Assembly (NCBI GenBank): GCA_024278275.1
Contig: JAJRTN010000088.1
Span: forward strand, 1 to 52,228
From: Candidatus Hydrogenedentota bacterium
Lineage (GTDB): Bacteria > Hydrogenedentota > Hydrogenedentia > Hydrogenedentales > JAJRTN01
Length of the DNA: 52,228 nucleotides
Reading direction: 5' to 3'
Notes under the pieces: model-generated
Databases searched by the model: none
Told to the model about the DNA's origin: nothing
What the model saw: the letters and a program-made list of their open reading frames with translations, nothing else
Part shown: one piece after another, positions 1 through 8,987 of the stretch
Numbering within the stretch: position 1 is the first letter of the stretch
Layout: every line of letters starts with the position of its first letter
Position numbers and translations under genes: made by a program

Positions 1-2
1 AC

Positions 3-1307
3 GACGCCTTCCGGGAGCGGATCATGACGAACCTCACCTGCCGCTACACCCCGGGGCAGCGTTGCGATGAATACATGGCCTCTTTCCTGCAACGCTGTAC
101 CTACGTGGCCGGACAGCACGACGATCCCGAGTCCTTCCGGCACATCTACCGGGAACTGGAACACCTGGACGAGGACGGCCTCGAAAACCGTGTCTTCTAC
201 ATGTCCATTCCGCCCTTCCTCTTCCTCCAGGTGGCCAACGCCCTGGCGGGAGCGGGATTCATGCGGGAACGGGACGAAGCCTGGACCCGGGTGGTGGTGG
301 AAAAGCCCTTTGGCAGCGACCGCGCCTCTTCCGACGAACTGACGGCGAGCATGAGCCAGGTTTTCACCGAGGAGCAGACCTACCGCATCGATCACTACCT
401 CGGCAAGGAAGTGATCCAGAACCTCATGGTGCTGCGCTTCGCCAACCTCATCTTCGACCCCGTCTGGAACCGCGCCCATATTCGGAATGTGACGATTTCC
501 TGGTCCGAGGACCGAAGCCTGGAAGGCCGGGCCGGGTATTTCGACCAGTACGGCATCATCCGCGACGTCATGCAGAACCACCTTCTCCAGATGCTGGCCC
601 TGGTGGCCATGGAGCAGCCGGTAAGCCTGGACGCCAAGCATGTGCGCGATGAGAAGGTGAAGGCCCTGCTCGCCGTCCCGCCCGTTTCCCTGAACGACCT
701 GGTGGTCGGCCAGTACACCGCCGGCGTCCACCGGGGCCGCCAGCACTTCGGCTATCTCGACGAGGAGGATACCCCCCAGGATTCCATCACCCCGACCTTT
801 GCCGCCGCCGTGCTGCATGTGCATAACCGGCGCTGGGCCGGCGTGCCCTTCCTCATGCGCGCCGGGAAAGGGCTCGGCGAAAGCATGACCGAGATCCGCA
901 TCCATTTCCACGACGTGCCCGGCAATATCTTTTCCTCGCGGGAGGGCAAGGTGGCGGACAACGTGCTCGTCATCCGCGTGCAACCCGACGCGGGCATATC
1001 CCTGCGTGTCGTGAACCGGGTGCCCGGCCTGGGCGTGGCCCTCGACGCCCGTGACCTGAACCTGCAATACGAATCCGCCTTCGACGGCGTCATGCCCGAC
1101 GCCTACGAGTCGCTGCTGCTGGATGTGCTGGAAGGGGACAAAAGTCTCTTCATTCGCGCCGACGAACTGGAGGCCGCCTGGGATGTCTTCACCCCGGCCC
1201 TTCACGGGCTGCAAAAGGAAGGGATACGTCCCGAGCCCTACCCCTTCGGCAGCGACGGCCCCGCCGCCGCGGCCGCCCTCGCCAGCCGCTATGGATTTGG
1301 AAAGTAG
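3..1307 (+). CDS. zwf: Glucose-6-phosphate 1-dehydrogenase, 5'-truncated by window edge
   Basis: Oxidises glucose 6-phosphate to 6-phosphogluconolactone with NADP+, the entry step of the oxidative pentose phosphate pathway in the cytosol. The frame is open from the left edge, so roughly the first 60-70 residues, including the family's GxxGDL nucleotide-binding loop, lie outside the window. Visible landmarks are EKPFG (bases 300-314) and the substrate/active-site signature RIDHYLGKE (bases 384-410), followed by the complete C-terminal domain. The in-frame ATG at 24 is an internal methionine, since homology to the family continues upstream of it. The stop lies 20 bases before pgl, the next enzyme of the pathway, so the two are probably cotranscribed. 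Identification is secure; only the N-terminus is missing. Confidence 0.95.
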   Translation, partial: DAFRERIMTNLTCRYTPGQRCDEYMASFLQRCTYVAGQHDDPESFRHIYRELEHLDEDGLENRVFYMSIPPFLFLQVANALAGAGFMRERDEAWTRVVVEKPFGSDRASSDELTASMSQVFTEEQTYRIDHYLGKEVIQNLMVLRFANLIFDPVWNRAHIRNVTISWSEDRSLEGRAGYFDQYGIIRDVMQNHLLQMLALVAMEQPVSLDAKHVRDEKVKALLAVPPVSLNDLVVGQYTAGVHRGRQHFGYLDEEDTPQDSITPTFAAAVLHVHNRRWAGVPFLMRAGKGLGESMTEIRIHFHDVPGNIFSSREGKVADNVLVIRVQPDAGISLRVVNRVPGLGVALDARDLNLQYESAFDGVMPDAYESLLLDVLEGDKSLFIRADELEAAWDVFTPALHGLQKEGIRPEPYPFGSDGPAAAAALASRYGFGK

Positions 1308-1327
1308 CCTAAACGCCCGGAGACAAT

Positions 1328-2005
1328 ATGAGCCATTCCATCCACGTCCGTCATTTCGACAATCCCGGTGATGCCCGCCGTTCCGTGCTGGACCTTATGC
1401 GGGAATGCCTTCAACGGGAGAGCAGCCGTCCCCACGCGCTCATGCTTTCGGGGGGGAGAACGCCCCTGCCCATCTTCACGGCCATCGCGGCGGCTCCTTT
1501 CCCCGTGAGCGACACCGCCCGCGTCACCTACAGCGACGACCGGCACGTGCCCGTTGAATCACCGGAGAGCAACTACGGCGCGTCCCTCGCCATGCTTGAA
1601 GCGCTGGGCCTGGGGGAGGACCGGGTTCTTCGCGTCCATTCCGAGTTGCCCCTGGCGGAAGCGGGACGGCGCTACCACGACGACCTGGACGCTTTCCTCC
1701 GTGGGGGCGGCGTAATCGACACGGCGCTGCTCGGCCTGGGTCCCGACGGGCACACCTGCTCGCTCTTCAACGACGCTGATCTCGAACGGGGCGCGGGACG
1801 CTGGGCCGTCCACGTGCCGAAGGAAAGTCCGCCCGACCGCGTTTCGGTTACGCCGGACCTTCTCGAACGAGTGGGACGCGTGGTGTTCGTGGTGCTTGGC
1901 GGGGAGAAAGAGGCCGTCGTGGAGCGGCTGCTGAATCACCCCTCGGAGGTGATTGCGGGCCAGGCCGTCGCCCGATGCCCCCAGGTGGAGCTATGGCGTG
2001 GCTGA
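1328..2005 (+). CDS. pgl: 6-phosphogluconolactonase (DevB/SOL type)
   Basis: Hydrolyses 6-phosphogluconolactone made by the zwf product directly upstream; cytosolic. The 225-residue protein has the usual length of the DevB-type enzyme and carries its two signatures: SGGRTP near residue 40 (phosphate-binding loop) and GLGPDGHTCSLF near residue 137, the latter containing the family's catalytic His. The ATG at 1328 is preceded by a CCGGAGAC ribosome-binding site. zwf-pgl adjacency is a common operon arrangement and supports both calls. Confidence 0.95.
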   Translation: MSHSIHVRHFDNPGDARRSVLDLMRECLQRESSRPHALMLSGGRTPLPIFTAIAAAPFPVSDTARVTYSDDRHVPVESPESNYGASLAMLEALGLGEDRVLRVHSELPLAEAGRRYHDDLDAFLRGGGVIDTALLGLGPDGHTCSLFNDADLERGAGRWAVHVPKESPPDRVSVTPDLLERVGRVVFVVLGGEKEAVVERLLNHPSEVIAGQAVARCPQVELWRG

Positions 2006-2053
2006 GCAATCCTGCCTGGTCCGCGGACGGTCTTACATGAGTACAGGGATCCC

Positions 2054-4045
2054 ATGGAACACGCCTCGTATTTCGGTGAGATAGCCATTCTCCTGGCGGT
2101 CGCGGTGGGCGTGGCCCTGGTGCTGCGCTTCCTGCGTTTTCCCTCCATCATCGGCTTCCTCCTGGCGGGCATGGTCATCGGTCCGGCGGGCTTCGGGGTG
2201 ATTCCCGCGGAGCACGTGGGCCGCTTTGCCGAGATCGGCCTGGTGCTGCTCCTTTTCACCGTGGGCCTGGAGCTGTCCCCCGCGCCCCTGCTGCGCTCCG
2301 GACGCCGCCTGCTGCTTGCCGTGGGGCTGCAATTCCTTTTCGTGGGCGGGTGTGCCGTCCTCCTGCTCACGGTAAACGGCGGCGAAGACCTGCGTGCCCG
2401 GATCATCCTCGGCATGGCCGCCGCCCTGAGCAGTACGGCCATCGTGCTCAAGTCCGTCAGCGACCGTGGCGAAACCGGTACGGTGGTGGGCAACCTGGCC
2501 ACCGGCGTGCTCCTTCTGCAGGATGTGGCTGTCATCGTGGTCATGCTGGCCCTGCCCCTGGTGGCGGGCCGGGGGGAAGACGGACTCCTGGCGGTCTTTC
2601 TCGCCGAGGGGGCGCGTCTCCTGGTTCTTGCGGCAGTGGTGTCCGCCGCGCACTTCCTGTTGCCACGCCTCCTTGGTCTCGTCACCCGCCGCGGGGGACG
2701 CGAGTTGACCACCCTCTTTGCCGTACTCATGGCCGCGGCCGGCGCGTGGCTGGCCTCCCTCGCCGGGTGGTCGCCCGGACTCGGCGCCTGCATCGCCGGC
2801 CTGCTGCTGGCCAAGGCCGACCAGCGTCACCAGCTCGTGGCGGAGGTGACCCCGTTCCGCGACGTTTTCAACGCAGTCTTCTTCGTTTCCCTCGGCATGT
2901 TGGTCGATTTCAGCGTGGTTTCCGCCCACCCCATGCTTCTCCTTACCGCCATCCTCGCCACCACCCTGGTCAAGTCCGTCTTGACCGGTGCCGCCGTCCG
3001 CTTGGCCGGCTGGCCGTGGCGCGTGGCCGTGGCCGCGGGAATCAGCCTGGCCACGGTGAGCGAGTTCGCCTATGTATTGGCCTCCGAGGCCGCCGGATAC
3101 GGGATCCTGGGCACGTCGATCCTGAAGCTCCTCATCGCCTACACCGTGGGCTGCATGATGGTGGGCACCCTGCTGCTGCCCGTGGCGGCCCCGGTCGCCG
3201 AATGGATCACCCGCCTGGGCCGGAGGTCCGGAAAACCCGACGGAAACTCCCATGAGAATCACCCGCTGCACCACGTCGTCATCGTGGCCTATGGCATCAC
3301 CGGCGCGAATCTCGCCAAGGTCCTGAAGGCCACCCGGGTTCCTTTCCGTATTGTCGAGATGAACCCCACCCTCGCGCGGAAGGCCATCGCCGACGGACAC
3401 GAGGTGGTGGTGGGCGATGCCACCCGCATGGCCATCCTCGCCCACGCGGGAATTGACGAGGCCCGCGCCCTCGTGGTGGCCATTAACGAGCCCCGTGCCG
3501 CGGAGTACGTGGTTGCCCAGGCCAGCGCGGCTTATCCGCGTCTCTTCATCCTGGTGCGCGTGCGTTTCGTATCGAACCTGGACCGTCTTTACCACTGCGG
3601 CGCGAAACTGGTCATCCCCGAGGAGTTCGAGACCTCCATCGAGATTGCCGCCCATGTGCTCAAGGAGTTTCGCATCCCCGCCAACGTCATCGAGGCCCAG
3701 GTGACCTCCCTGCGCGCGGGAGGCTATGGGTTGCTGCGTGGCAAACCCGCCGACCGCGCCATGGCGGCGGAACTGCTGCGTCTCTTCGAGCAAACCGTCA
3801 CCGAGACCTTCTACCTCACCGAAGACAGCCCGGTTTGCGGCAGGACCATCGCCGAGTCCGGTCTTCGCGACCAAACCGGCGCGACCATCATCGCGCTGGT
3901 ACACGGGGGAAAGGCCGTGCCCGCCCCGCCGCCGGAACACGTGCTGGAAAAGGGCGACGTGCTCGTCCTCGTGGGCGCCCACGCCCAACTGGACATGGCC
4001 CGTCTGTTCCTGCAGGGCCAGACCTGGGACGCGCCCAATGCGTGA
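2054..4045 (+). CDS. Kef-type (CPA2) cation:proton antiporter with C-terminal RCK domains
   Basis: Predicted inner-membrane monovalent cation/proton antiporter or K+ efflux system of 663 residues. Residues 1 to about 385 are a run of 12-13 hydrophobic helices typical of Na_H_exchanger proteins, starting with a short periplasmic N-terminus. A TrkA-N/RCK domain begins near residue 408 (HHVVIVAYGITGANLA); its dinucleotide loop reads AYGITG rather than the textbook GxGxxG. A TrkA-C domain occupies about residues 570-655 (the FYLTEDSPVCGRTI region onward). These domains normally gate the channel in response to nucleotide or other ligands. The gene starts 48 bases after pgl and its 3' end overlaps the M23 lipoprotein gene by 8 bases. 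Ion specificity cannot be read from sequence. Confidence 0.9.
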   Translation: MEHASYFGEIAILLAVAVGVALVLRFLRFPSIIGFLLAGMVIGPAGFGVIPAEHVGRFAEIGLVLLLFTVGLELSPAPLLRSGRRLLLAVGLQFLFVGGCAVLLLTVNGGEDLRARIILGMAAALSSTAIVLKSVSDRGETGTVVGNLATGVLLLQDVAVIVVMLALPLVAGRGEDGLLAVFLAEGARLLVLAAVVSAAHFLLPRLLGLVTRRGGRELTTLFAVLMAAAGAWLASLAGWSPGLGACIAGLLLAKADQRHQLVAEVTPFRDVFNAVFFVSLGMLVDFSVVSAHPMLLLTAILATTLVKSVLTGAAVRLAGWPWRVAVAAGISLATVSEFAYVLASEAAGYGILGTSILKLLIAYTVGCMMVGTLLLPVAAPVAEWITRLGRRSGKPDGNSHENHPLHHVVIVAYGITGANLAKVLKATRVPFRIVEMNPTLARKAIADGHEVVVGDATRMAILAHAGIDEARALVVAINEPRAAEYVVAQASAAYPRLFILVRVRFVSNLDRLYHCGAKLVIPEEFETSIEIAAHVLKEFRIPANVIEAQVTSLRAGGYGLLRGKPADRAMAAELLRLFEQTVTETFYLTEDSPVCGRTIAESGLRDQTGATIIALVHGGKAVPAPPPEHVLEKGDVLVLVGAHAQLDMARLFLQGQTWDAPNA

Positions 4046-4676
4046 CGGTATCCTGGTTGGACGAAACGTGGTTGCCTACATTCTGACCATGCTGGCGTTG
4101 GGCTGCGCCCACGTGACGGAACCGCCAAGAGAACCCGGTACGGCTCCCGTACCCGCGGACCAGGCTTCAATCGTCGTGGCAGTCGCTCCGTTAAGCGAGG
4201 CTCCCGACAAGCCCGAAGCGCCGGAGACGGACGTTTCCGAAAACACCACGGTTCGCGATGATTTTGTACCCCGCCATTGGCCCGTGGCCCACAAAACACG
4301 CCACGTGGTTTCCACCTATGGCAACCGGTCTGGCCGTTTCCACAAAGGCATTGACATCAAGGCGCCCCGGGGCACGCCCGTTCTTGCCGCCGCCAGCGGT
4401 GTGGTCGTCGAGTCCGGCAATGGCCGGGGTTACGGGCAATACGTTCTCATTGAGCACGGTCCCGAATTTCGTACCCGCTACGCCCATCTCCAGTCCCGCC
4501 TCGTGAAGGTTGGCCGGCACGTCGAGTGGGGTGAGACCATCGGCCTCCTTGGGGCCACCGGCAACGCCACCACCCCCCATGTTCACTTCGAGGTTATCTG
4601 GAACGGAAAGCCCTCCGATCCCGCATTCTTTCTCCCCGCCTGGGAATACCTTCCCGGCTACGCAACGCACGAGTAG
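4038..4676 (+). CDS. M23-family peptidoglycan endopeptidase, predicted lipoprotein
   Basis: Predicted LytM-type metallopeptidase acting on peptidoglycan, anchored as a lipoprotein. The chosen start (ATG 4038) overlaps the antiporter stop by 8 bases and gives 212 residues with a short hydrophobic leader ending in a LALGC lipobox (Cys23). After a Pro/Glu-rich linker (about residues 25-80) comes the M23 domain: HKGID supplies the first His and Asp zinc ligands, TRYAHL follows, and HVHFE carries the HxH motif. All expected zinc ligands are present, so it is probably an active hydrolase rather than an EnvC/NlpD-type activator, though that distinction is not certain. Overlap with the antiporter gene suggests translational coupling. 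The 3' end faces the sulfatase at 4705 on the other strand. Confidence 0.88.
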   Translation: MRDGILVGRNVVAYILTMLALGCAHVTEPPREPGTAPVPADQASIVVAVAPLSEAPDKPEAPETDVSENTTVRDDFVPRHWPVAHKTRHVVSTYGNRSGRFHKGIDIKAPRGTPVLAAASGVVVESGNGRGYGQYVLIEHGPEFRTRYAHLQSRLVKVGRHVEWGETIGLLGATGNATTPHVHFEVIWNGKPSDPAFFLPAWEYLPGYATHE

Positions 4677-4704
4677 CAAAGCCCTCTTCGCAATGGGGCG
4701 TGGC

Positions 4705-6087
4705 CTACGATGGGGCAAGCCGTTCCCCCGTCACCCGGTCGAAACCATCCGGGCGTTGTTTCGCGGGCGCCTTATCCTTCGTATCACGTTGCCAGGTATC
4801 CAGCGTGGCGCGCAGACGGTTCAACACGTCCAAGTACTCCTTGTGGCCGGCCAGGTTATGGAGGTTGTACGGATCGTTTTCCACCTCGTAAAGCTCTTCC
4901 CGTGGCGCGGGACGCACGAAGGGTCCCGCCTGTTCCGCGGGTAAAGCGCCTTCCCCGTACAGTTGCTGCATGGCGCGGAACGTGGGCGACCGGACGGCGT
5001 CCGCCGGGGGCGTTCGCGGCAGGTCCGGGTAGTCGTTACGGATGTACAGGAACCGCGTCGAACGCACGGCCCGTTCCCGGGCGGTGTAGTCATGCCAATT
5101 GTGTTCCGCGAAGATGTATTTGCGATGCTCCCGGGCCGGGTTGTCCAGCACCTTGGAGAAAGACCGGCCCTGTGTCGCGGGCAGCGGCGCCGCGCCCGCG
5201 AGGTCGGTCACCGTGGACGCCAGGTCCACCAGGCTCACCAGGGCCTTCGAAACCGCTCCGCCATGGCGCCGCCCCGGCAGGCGCACCAGAAGGGGTGTGG
5301 CGATGCCCGAGTCGTAGAGCGTGGTTTTGCACCGGGGAAAGGGGCGGCCGTTGTCCGAAAAAACAATTACCACCGTGTTTTCCAACACGCCCGCTTCCCG
5401 TAACGCCGAGATCACCTTGCCCACGTTCCCGTCGAACCGGGCGACCTCGTCGTAGTAAAGCGCCAGGTCTTTCCTGACCGATGGCGTGTCGGGCAGAAAG
5501 GGCGGCACCACGGCGTCTTCCGGACCGTGGGGAACGGGGATGGCGCCTTCGGCATAGGGACGATGGGGATCCACCGCGGCCAGCCAGAGGAAAAAGGGCC
5601 GGTCCCTGGGGCGTTCTTCAATGACCTTCAGCCACGACTCGGCTCCACTGGGGCCGCTTCCCACGATACGGTCGAACTGGCTTCGCACGGCATCGCCCAG
5701 ATGCCACTTTCCCGCGGCGGCGGTCCAATAGCCCCGCTCCCGAAGGGGGGTCGTGAAAAGCGTGTTCCAGGCGGGGACCGGCAGGTGCAACTCACCCGCG
5801 CCCGTACTGTGGGGATACATCCCCGTCAGCACGCTGGCCCGACTGGGACTGCACGAACTGGTGGTCAGGAAGGCCCGGGTGAAACGGATGGATTCTTTCG
5901 CCAGGGCATCCATGCAGGGTGTTTTGATACGGGGATGGCCGTAGGCGCCCATATCCCCGCCACCCAGGTCGTCCGCCACCATCACCACGATATTCGGCGG
6001 TTTCACGGGATTTGCCCGCGTTTCCGAAGCCGGCCAGGCGGGGGCGGAGAGGGCAACCAGGAACTGTCGACGATTCATGGAAAACAT
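4705..6087 (-). CDS. Type I sulfatase, N-sulfoglucosamine sulfohydrolase-like
   Basis: Predicted exported arylsulfatase-superfamily enzyme (460 residues) removing sulfate esters or N-sulfates from a glycan. A Tat-like leader (NRRQFL near residue 5) is followed by the calcium-binding DD (39-40) and the formylglycine site CSPSR (Cys79). KWHLG and the VVIVFSDNG block are further family landmarks. Its shortness and the extended C-terminal region with ELYEVENDPYNLHNLA resemble the heparan N-sulfatase subgroup, but the substrate is inferred only weakly. The start at 6087 has GGAGG about 11 bases upstream. It lies 7 bases behind the next sulfatase gene, so it is the last cistron of an MFS-sulfatase-sulfatase operon. 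Confidence 0.92.
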   Translation of the reverse strand: MFSMNRRQFLVALSAPAWPASETRANPVKPPNIVVMVADDLGGGDMGAYGHPRIKTPCMDALAKESIRFTRAFLTTSSCSPSRASVLTGMYPHSTGAGELHLPVPAWNTLFTTPLRERGYWTAAAGKWHLGDAVRSQFDRIVGSGPSGAESWLKVIEERPRDRPFFLWLAAVDPHRPYAEGAIPVPHGPEDAVVPPFLPDTPSVRKDLALYYDEVARFDGNVGKVISALREAGVLENTVVIVFSDNGRPFPRCKTTLYDSGIATPLLVRLPGRRHGGAVSKALVSLVDLASTVTDLAGAAPLPATQGRSFSKVLDNPAREHRKYIFAEHNWHDYTARERAVRSTRFLYIRNDYPDLPRTPPADAVRSPTFRAMQQLYGEGALPAEQAGPFVRPAPREELYEVENDPYNLHNLAGHKEYLDVLNRLRATLDTWQRDTKDKAPAKQRPDGFDRVTGERLAPS

Positions 6088-6094
6088 GGGGTGC

Positions 6095-7519
6095 CTATTC
6101 CTCCGGTGTTTGTCCTGTTCCGCCTTCCGCCTTCACCGCGGCGTCATGCGCCCTCAGGCGCTTCACCATTCTCCGAAGCACGCGGGGCTTTTGGGTGGCG
6201 AGGTCGATACGCTCAAAGGGATCCCGGTCCAGATCGTACAACTGGAACCTGGTGAGACCATCGTCGGCGATAATCTTCCAGTGCCCCAGGCGCAGGGCCG
6301 CTTTGCATTCCGCCGGCCCGTTATGGGTGCGCCAGAAGAGGGGCTGCGACCGCCGCAGGCGCTTACCCTTCAGCGCGGGAAGAAAAGAGACGCCGTCGAG
6401 CGTCCGGTCCCTGGGCAAGGGCGCATCGGCCGCCTGGAGCACCGTTGCAAAAATGTCGCTGCCGATGATGGGCACATCGCTTTCGGTTCCCGCGGCGATA
6501 TGGTGCCGGGCAAAATACCGGGGCCAGCGGACCATGCCCGGCACGCGAATGCCACCCTCGTAATTGCTCGGCTTGCGCCCGCGCAGGCCGCCGGTCGAAA
6601 CCCGCCGCCGGTCCGTGTCGCCCCTGCCGGCCGGCCCGTTGTCCGAGGTGAAAATAACCAGGGTGTTCTCGGTCAATCCTTCTTTTTTCAGGGCCTCCAT
6701 GACCATCCCGAAGGCATAATCCAACTGGGTGACATTGCCGTGGTGTTGACGGATTCCCTCCTCCTCGATATCGGCGTAAGGCGCCATGAAACGCGGGTCG
6801 GAATCGATGGGCATGTGCGGTTCATGGGGCCACACGGCCAGGAAGAAGGGCCGGTCCGGGTCGCGCTCCACGTCGAGCCAGTGTACCGCTTCCCGCGCCA
6901 CCAAAGGCCCCGAGAAGCCCTGCAAGGGTCCCACGGGCGTCCCGTTCCGCACGAAGTTCACCGGGTTCTTGTGACTGGGTATCGCGTTGTTTGCCGTGGC
7001 GAACCAATAGTCGTAACCATGGTCCGAAGGCTGGGGTTGGTCCGCCGAGTTGAACTTTCCCGAGAGATGCCACTTCCCCACGTGGGCCGTTTGGTAACCT
7101 TCGCGCCGAAGGATCTCGGGCAGGGTCGCTTCGCTTTCCCGCAGATGGAGATCACTGCCCGCGGGAATCCAGCGCCACACCCCGTTCCGGTAGGGGGTCC
7201 GTCCCGTGAGCAGGGCGGCACGCGATGGGGAACACACCCCGCAGGCCGCGTAACATTGGGTGAAACGCACGCTCTCCCTGGCGAAGGCATCCAGGTTCGG
7301 GGTCTGAATCCGGGGGTTGCCATAGCACCCCAAGTCGCCCCAGCCCAAATCATCCGCCAGGAAAACCACCACGTTCGGCCGCCGCGGCGGCTCCGCGGCC
7401 CGCGCCTTCCCGCACGCCAGCGGCGCCCAGACAAGCACGGCCAGAATAAGCAACAGTTGCTCCAGCGCCCGACGAAGGTGGTTGAATGGATTCGCCCTTA
7501 CCTGTCGTGTGTCAGCCAT
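6095..7519 (-). CDS. Type I sulfatase, arylsulfatase A-like
   Basis: Exported sulfatase of 474 residues. An N-terminal hydrophobic segment (about residues 20-42, ending GKARA) looks like a Sec signal peptide rather than the twin-arginine leaders of its neighbours. Catalytic landmarks are DD at 56-57, the formylglycine motif CSPSRA with Cys96, GKWHL, HEPHMP and TSDNGPAGR; a LYDLDRDPFE block follows, the usual C-terminal subdomain entry. The central GGLRGRKPSNYEGGIRVP stretch is typical of the arylsulfatase A / N-acetylgalactosamine-6-sulfatase branch. The start has GGAGG about 10 bases upstream. It is the middle cistron between the MFS carrier (60 bases upstream) and the 4705-6087 sulfatase (7 bases downstream). 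Confidence 0.93.
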   Translation of the reverse strand: MADTRQVRANPFNHLRRALEQLLLILAVLVWAPLACGKARAAEPPRRPNVVVFLADDLGWGDLGCYGNPRIQTPNLDAFARESVRFTQCYAACGVCSPSRAALLTGRTPYRNGVWRWIPAGSDLHLRESEATLPEILRREGYQTAHVGKWHLSGKFNSADQPQPSDHGYDYWFATANNAIPSHKNPVNFVRNGTPVGPLQGFSGPLVAREAVHWLDVERDPDRPFFLAVWPHEPHMPIDSDPRFMAPYADIEEEGIRQHHGNVTQLDYAFGMVMEALKKEGLTENTLVIFTSDNGPAGRGDTDRRRVSTGGLRGRKPSNYEGGIRVPGMVRWPRYFARHHIAAGTESDVPIIGSDIFATVLQAADAPLPRDRTLDGVSFLPALKGKRLRRSQPLFWRTHNGPAECKAALRLGHWKIIADDGLTRFQLYDLDRDPFERIDLATQKPRVLRRMVKRLRAHDAAVKAEGGTGQTPEE

Positions 7520-7579
7520 GACCCGTGCCCTCCGGATAGTTCTCCTTGGGTCGTCATCCTACCAGCCCCGGCGGAGCAT

Positions 7580-8797
7580 CTAAAGAAACCGCCTTTTCCC
7601 CACGCGAAGCGCCACCCCCTGGGCCGCCAGCAGCCCCGCCACCACCCAAGGTGTGTGGTGGAGGAGCAATTCCATTGGGTAATGCAACGCCAACAGGGCG
7701 AAGCTCTGCGCGCCCAAAAGGCCACCCAGCCCAACCAGGGTTTCATTGATCGCCGTGCGGCCGTGTTTCTTGGCCGGATTCGACATGCCGTAGTAGACGG
7801 CGGAGAAGAAGGCCGCGCCGCCAAAGAGTCCCAGGACCGCGTAAACGAGGACCATCACGGCCAGGCTGTGGGTGTCTCCGAGGAGCCAGAGTCCCGCGGC
7901 GCAGACCAACTGCAAGCCCGCGAGATAGCGGAAACGGTGATGCCAGAACGCCGTCTTCCCCATGGCGAGGAAGGCCGCGCAACTGGCGAAGGACAGGGCG
8001 AAGGACATAGCGGCGAAGATACTGGCCTCATGGTGTTGAAGATAGACAGGGGCTTGTTCCTCTCCGAAAAGGCGAAGCGCGCCCGTCTCCACCAGGTCCT
8101 TCAGCCGTTTGGCATAGACCATGCGGGCCACGCCCACCATGGCCCACGCGCTCATGTTGGCAATCCAGGCCGCGTGAAGACAGGACTCCCCCAAGCGGTC
8201 GTGGTCCGCCCGTGCGTCGAGCTGCTCCGCCGTCGCCTCGCCGTGGTGCGCCTTCTCGTGGGGCACGGTGAGGATGAGCAGCGCGCAGGCGGCGCCCACC
8301 ATACCCACCGCCAGGAAGGGCAAGCCCAGGTGCATGTCATAGAGGAAACCACCGGCCAGGGGGCCTAGGGCCAGCCCCGCGCTCCACGCGATGTTGAACT
8401 CCCCCATGATGCGCGCCCGTCTCCGGGGGTTCGGCTCGCCCCCCATCCAACTGTGCATGGCGGGCCAGGCAATGGAGTTGCCCATGGTGCCCACGGAAAG
8501 CACCGCGCCGAAAAGCACCGGCTGGCGGCACCAGAAAGACAAGGCAAAGAGACTGCAATTCATGAAGGCCCCCGCCGCGGCCCACGGCATGGGGCGCTTC
8601 ATACCCCCGAGAAAGCGCAGCGACGCCAGGCAACCCAGTGCGTAGGCACCCGAGGTGATGGCGCCAATGGTGCCCGACATGGTCTCCGTACCGTCCAGCA
8701 GGTCGTAGATGAAGAAGGGCATGACGGTGATGGTAATGCCCACGGCGAAGTCAAGCAGAAAAGCGGCCGCGCAAAGGCGGTGATGTGGTTGAAGCAT
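7580..8797 (-). CDS. Major facilitator superfamily transporter
   Basis: Inner-membrane carrier of 405 residues with 11-12 predicted helices in two halves separated by a hydrophilic loop (about residues 185-215, HEKAHHGEATAEQLDARADH). The first half has an arginine-rich cytoplasmic stretch (GGEPNPRRRARIMGEFN), where MFS proteins usually carry charged loop motifs. It is the first gene of a tight operon with two sulfatases, which suggests uptake of a desulfated sugar or export of a product, but substrate is not identifiable. The leader just before the ATG is the edge of a dispersed repeat (CCGGGTTAGG), which here supplies the only Shine-Dalgarno-like sequence. Confidence 0.85.
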   Translation of the reverse strand: MLQPHHRLCAAAFLLDFAVGITITVMPFFIYDLLDGTETMSGTIGAITSGAYALGCLASLRFLGGMKRPMPWAAAGAFMNCSLFALSFWCRQPVLFGAVLSVGTMGNSIAWPAMHSWMGGEPNPRRRARIMGEFNIAWSAGLALGPLAGGFLYDMHLGLPFLAVGMVGAACALLILTVPHEKAHHGEATAEQLDARADHDRLGESCLHAAWIANMSAWAMVGVARMVYAKRLKDLVETGALRLFGEEQAPVYLQHHEASIFAAMSFALSFASCAAFLAMGKTAFWHHRFRYLAGLQLVCAAGLWLLGDTHSLAVMVLVYAVLGLFGGAAFFSAVYYGMSNPAKKHGRTAINETLVGLGGLLGAQSFALLALHYPMELLLHHTPWVVAGLLAAQGVALRVGKRRFL

Positions 8798-8805
8798 GTA
8801 AGTTA

Positions 8806-8945
8806 CCTAACCCGGTCAAGCCGAAACCAAGAATCGTCTCCACGGAAAACCGTGGTTCCGAAGCAACGTAGAAGCGGCTGAAAGCCGCTTCTACGTTATC
8901 GTGACCATTCATACAGAACTTCACGGGTAAGGGACCAACCCGGCA
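8806..8945 (-). repeat. Dispersed intergenic repeat, copy A (with hairpin insertion)
   Basis: Read on the minus strand this region aligns with the 43.2 kb copy through CACGGGTAAGGGAC (complement), the GGAACCACGG...CCGTGGAGACGATTC block and the CCGGGTTAGG end. In place of the central GCCTCCGCC segment of copy B it holds a perfect 33-base hairpin (8865-8897). It fills most of the 190-base gap between the MFS gene and the sulfatase at 8988. Confidence 0.75.
8865..8897. repeat. Perfect inverted repeat, 15-bp stem with GAA loop
   Basis: Arms 8865-8879 (AACGTAGAAGCGGCT) and 8883-8897 are exact reverse complements around a 3-base loop. No T-tract follows on either strand, so an intrinsic terminator is unlikely. 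It interrupts dispersed repeat copy A and resembles REP-type palindromes. Confidence 0.8.
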
Positions 8946-8987
8946 CAGCGGGGAGCGAGGAGTCGCAGGAGGCGTTTCAGCGCACCC

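Noticed and set aside
2033-3988. 651-codon open frame antisense to the Kef antiporter
   Set aside because: The plus strand encodes a clear antiporter; the antisense product is Gly/His-rich and featureless.
6077-8368. Long plus-strand frame across the sulfatases and MFS gene
   Set aside because: Antisense to three well-supported genes; no recognisable domain.
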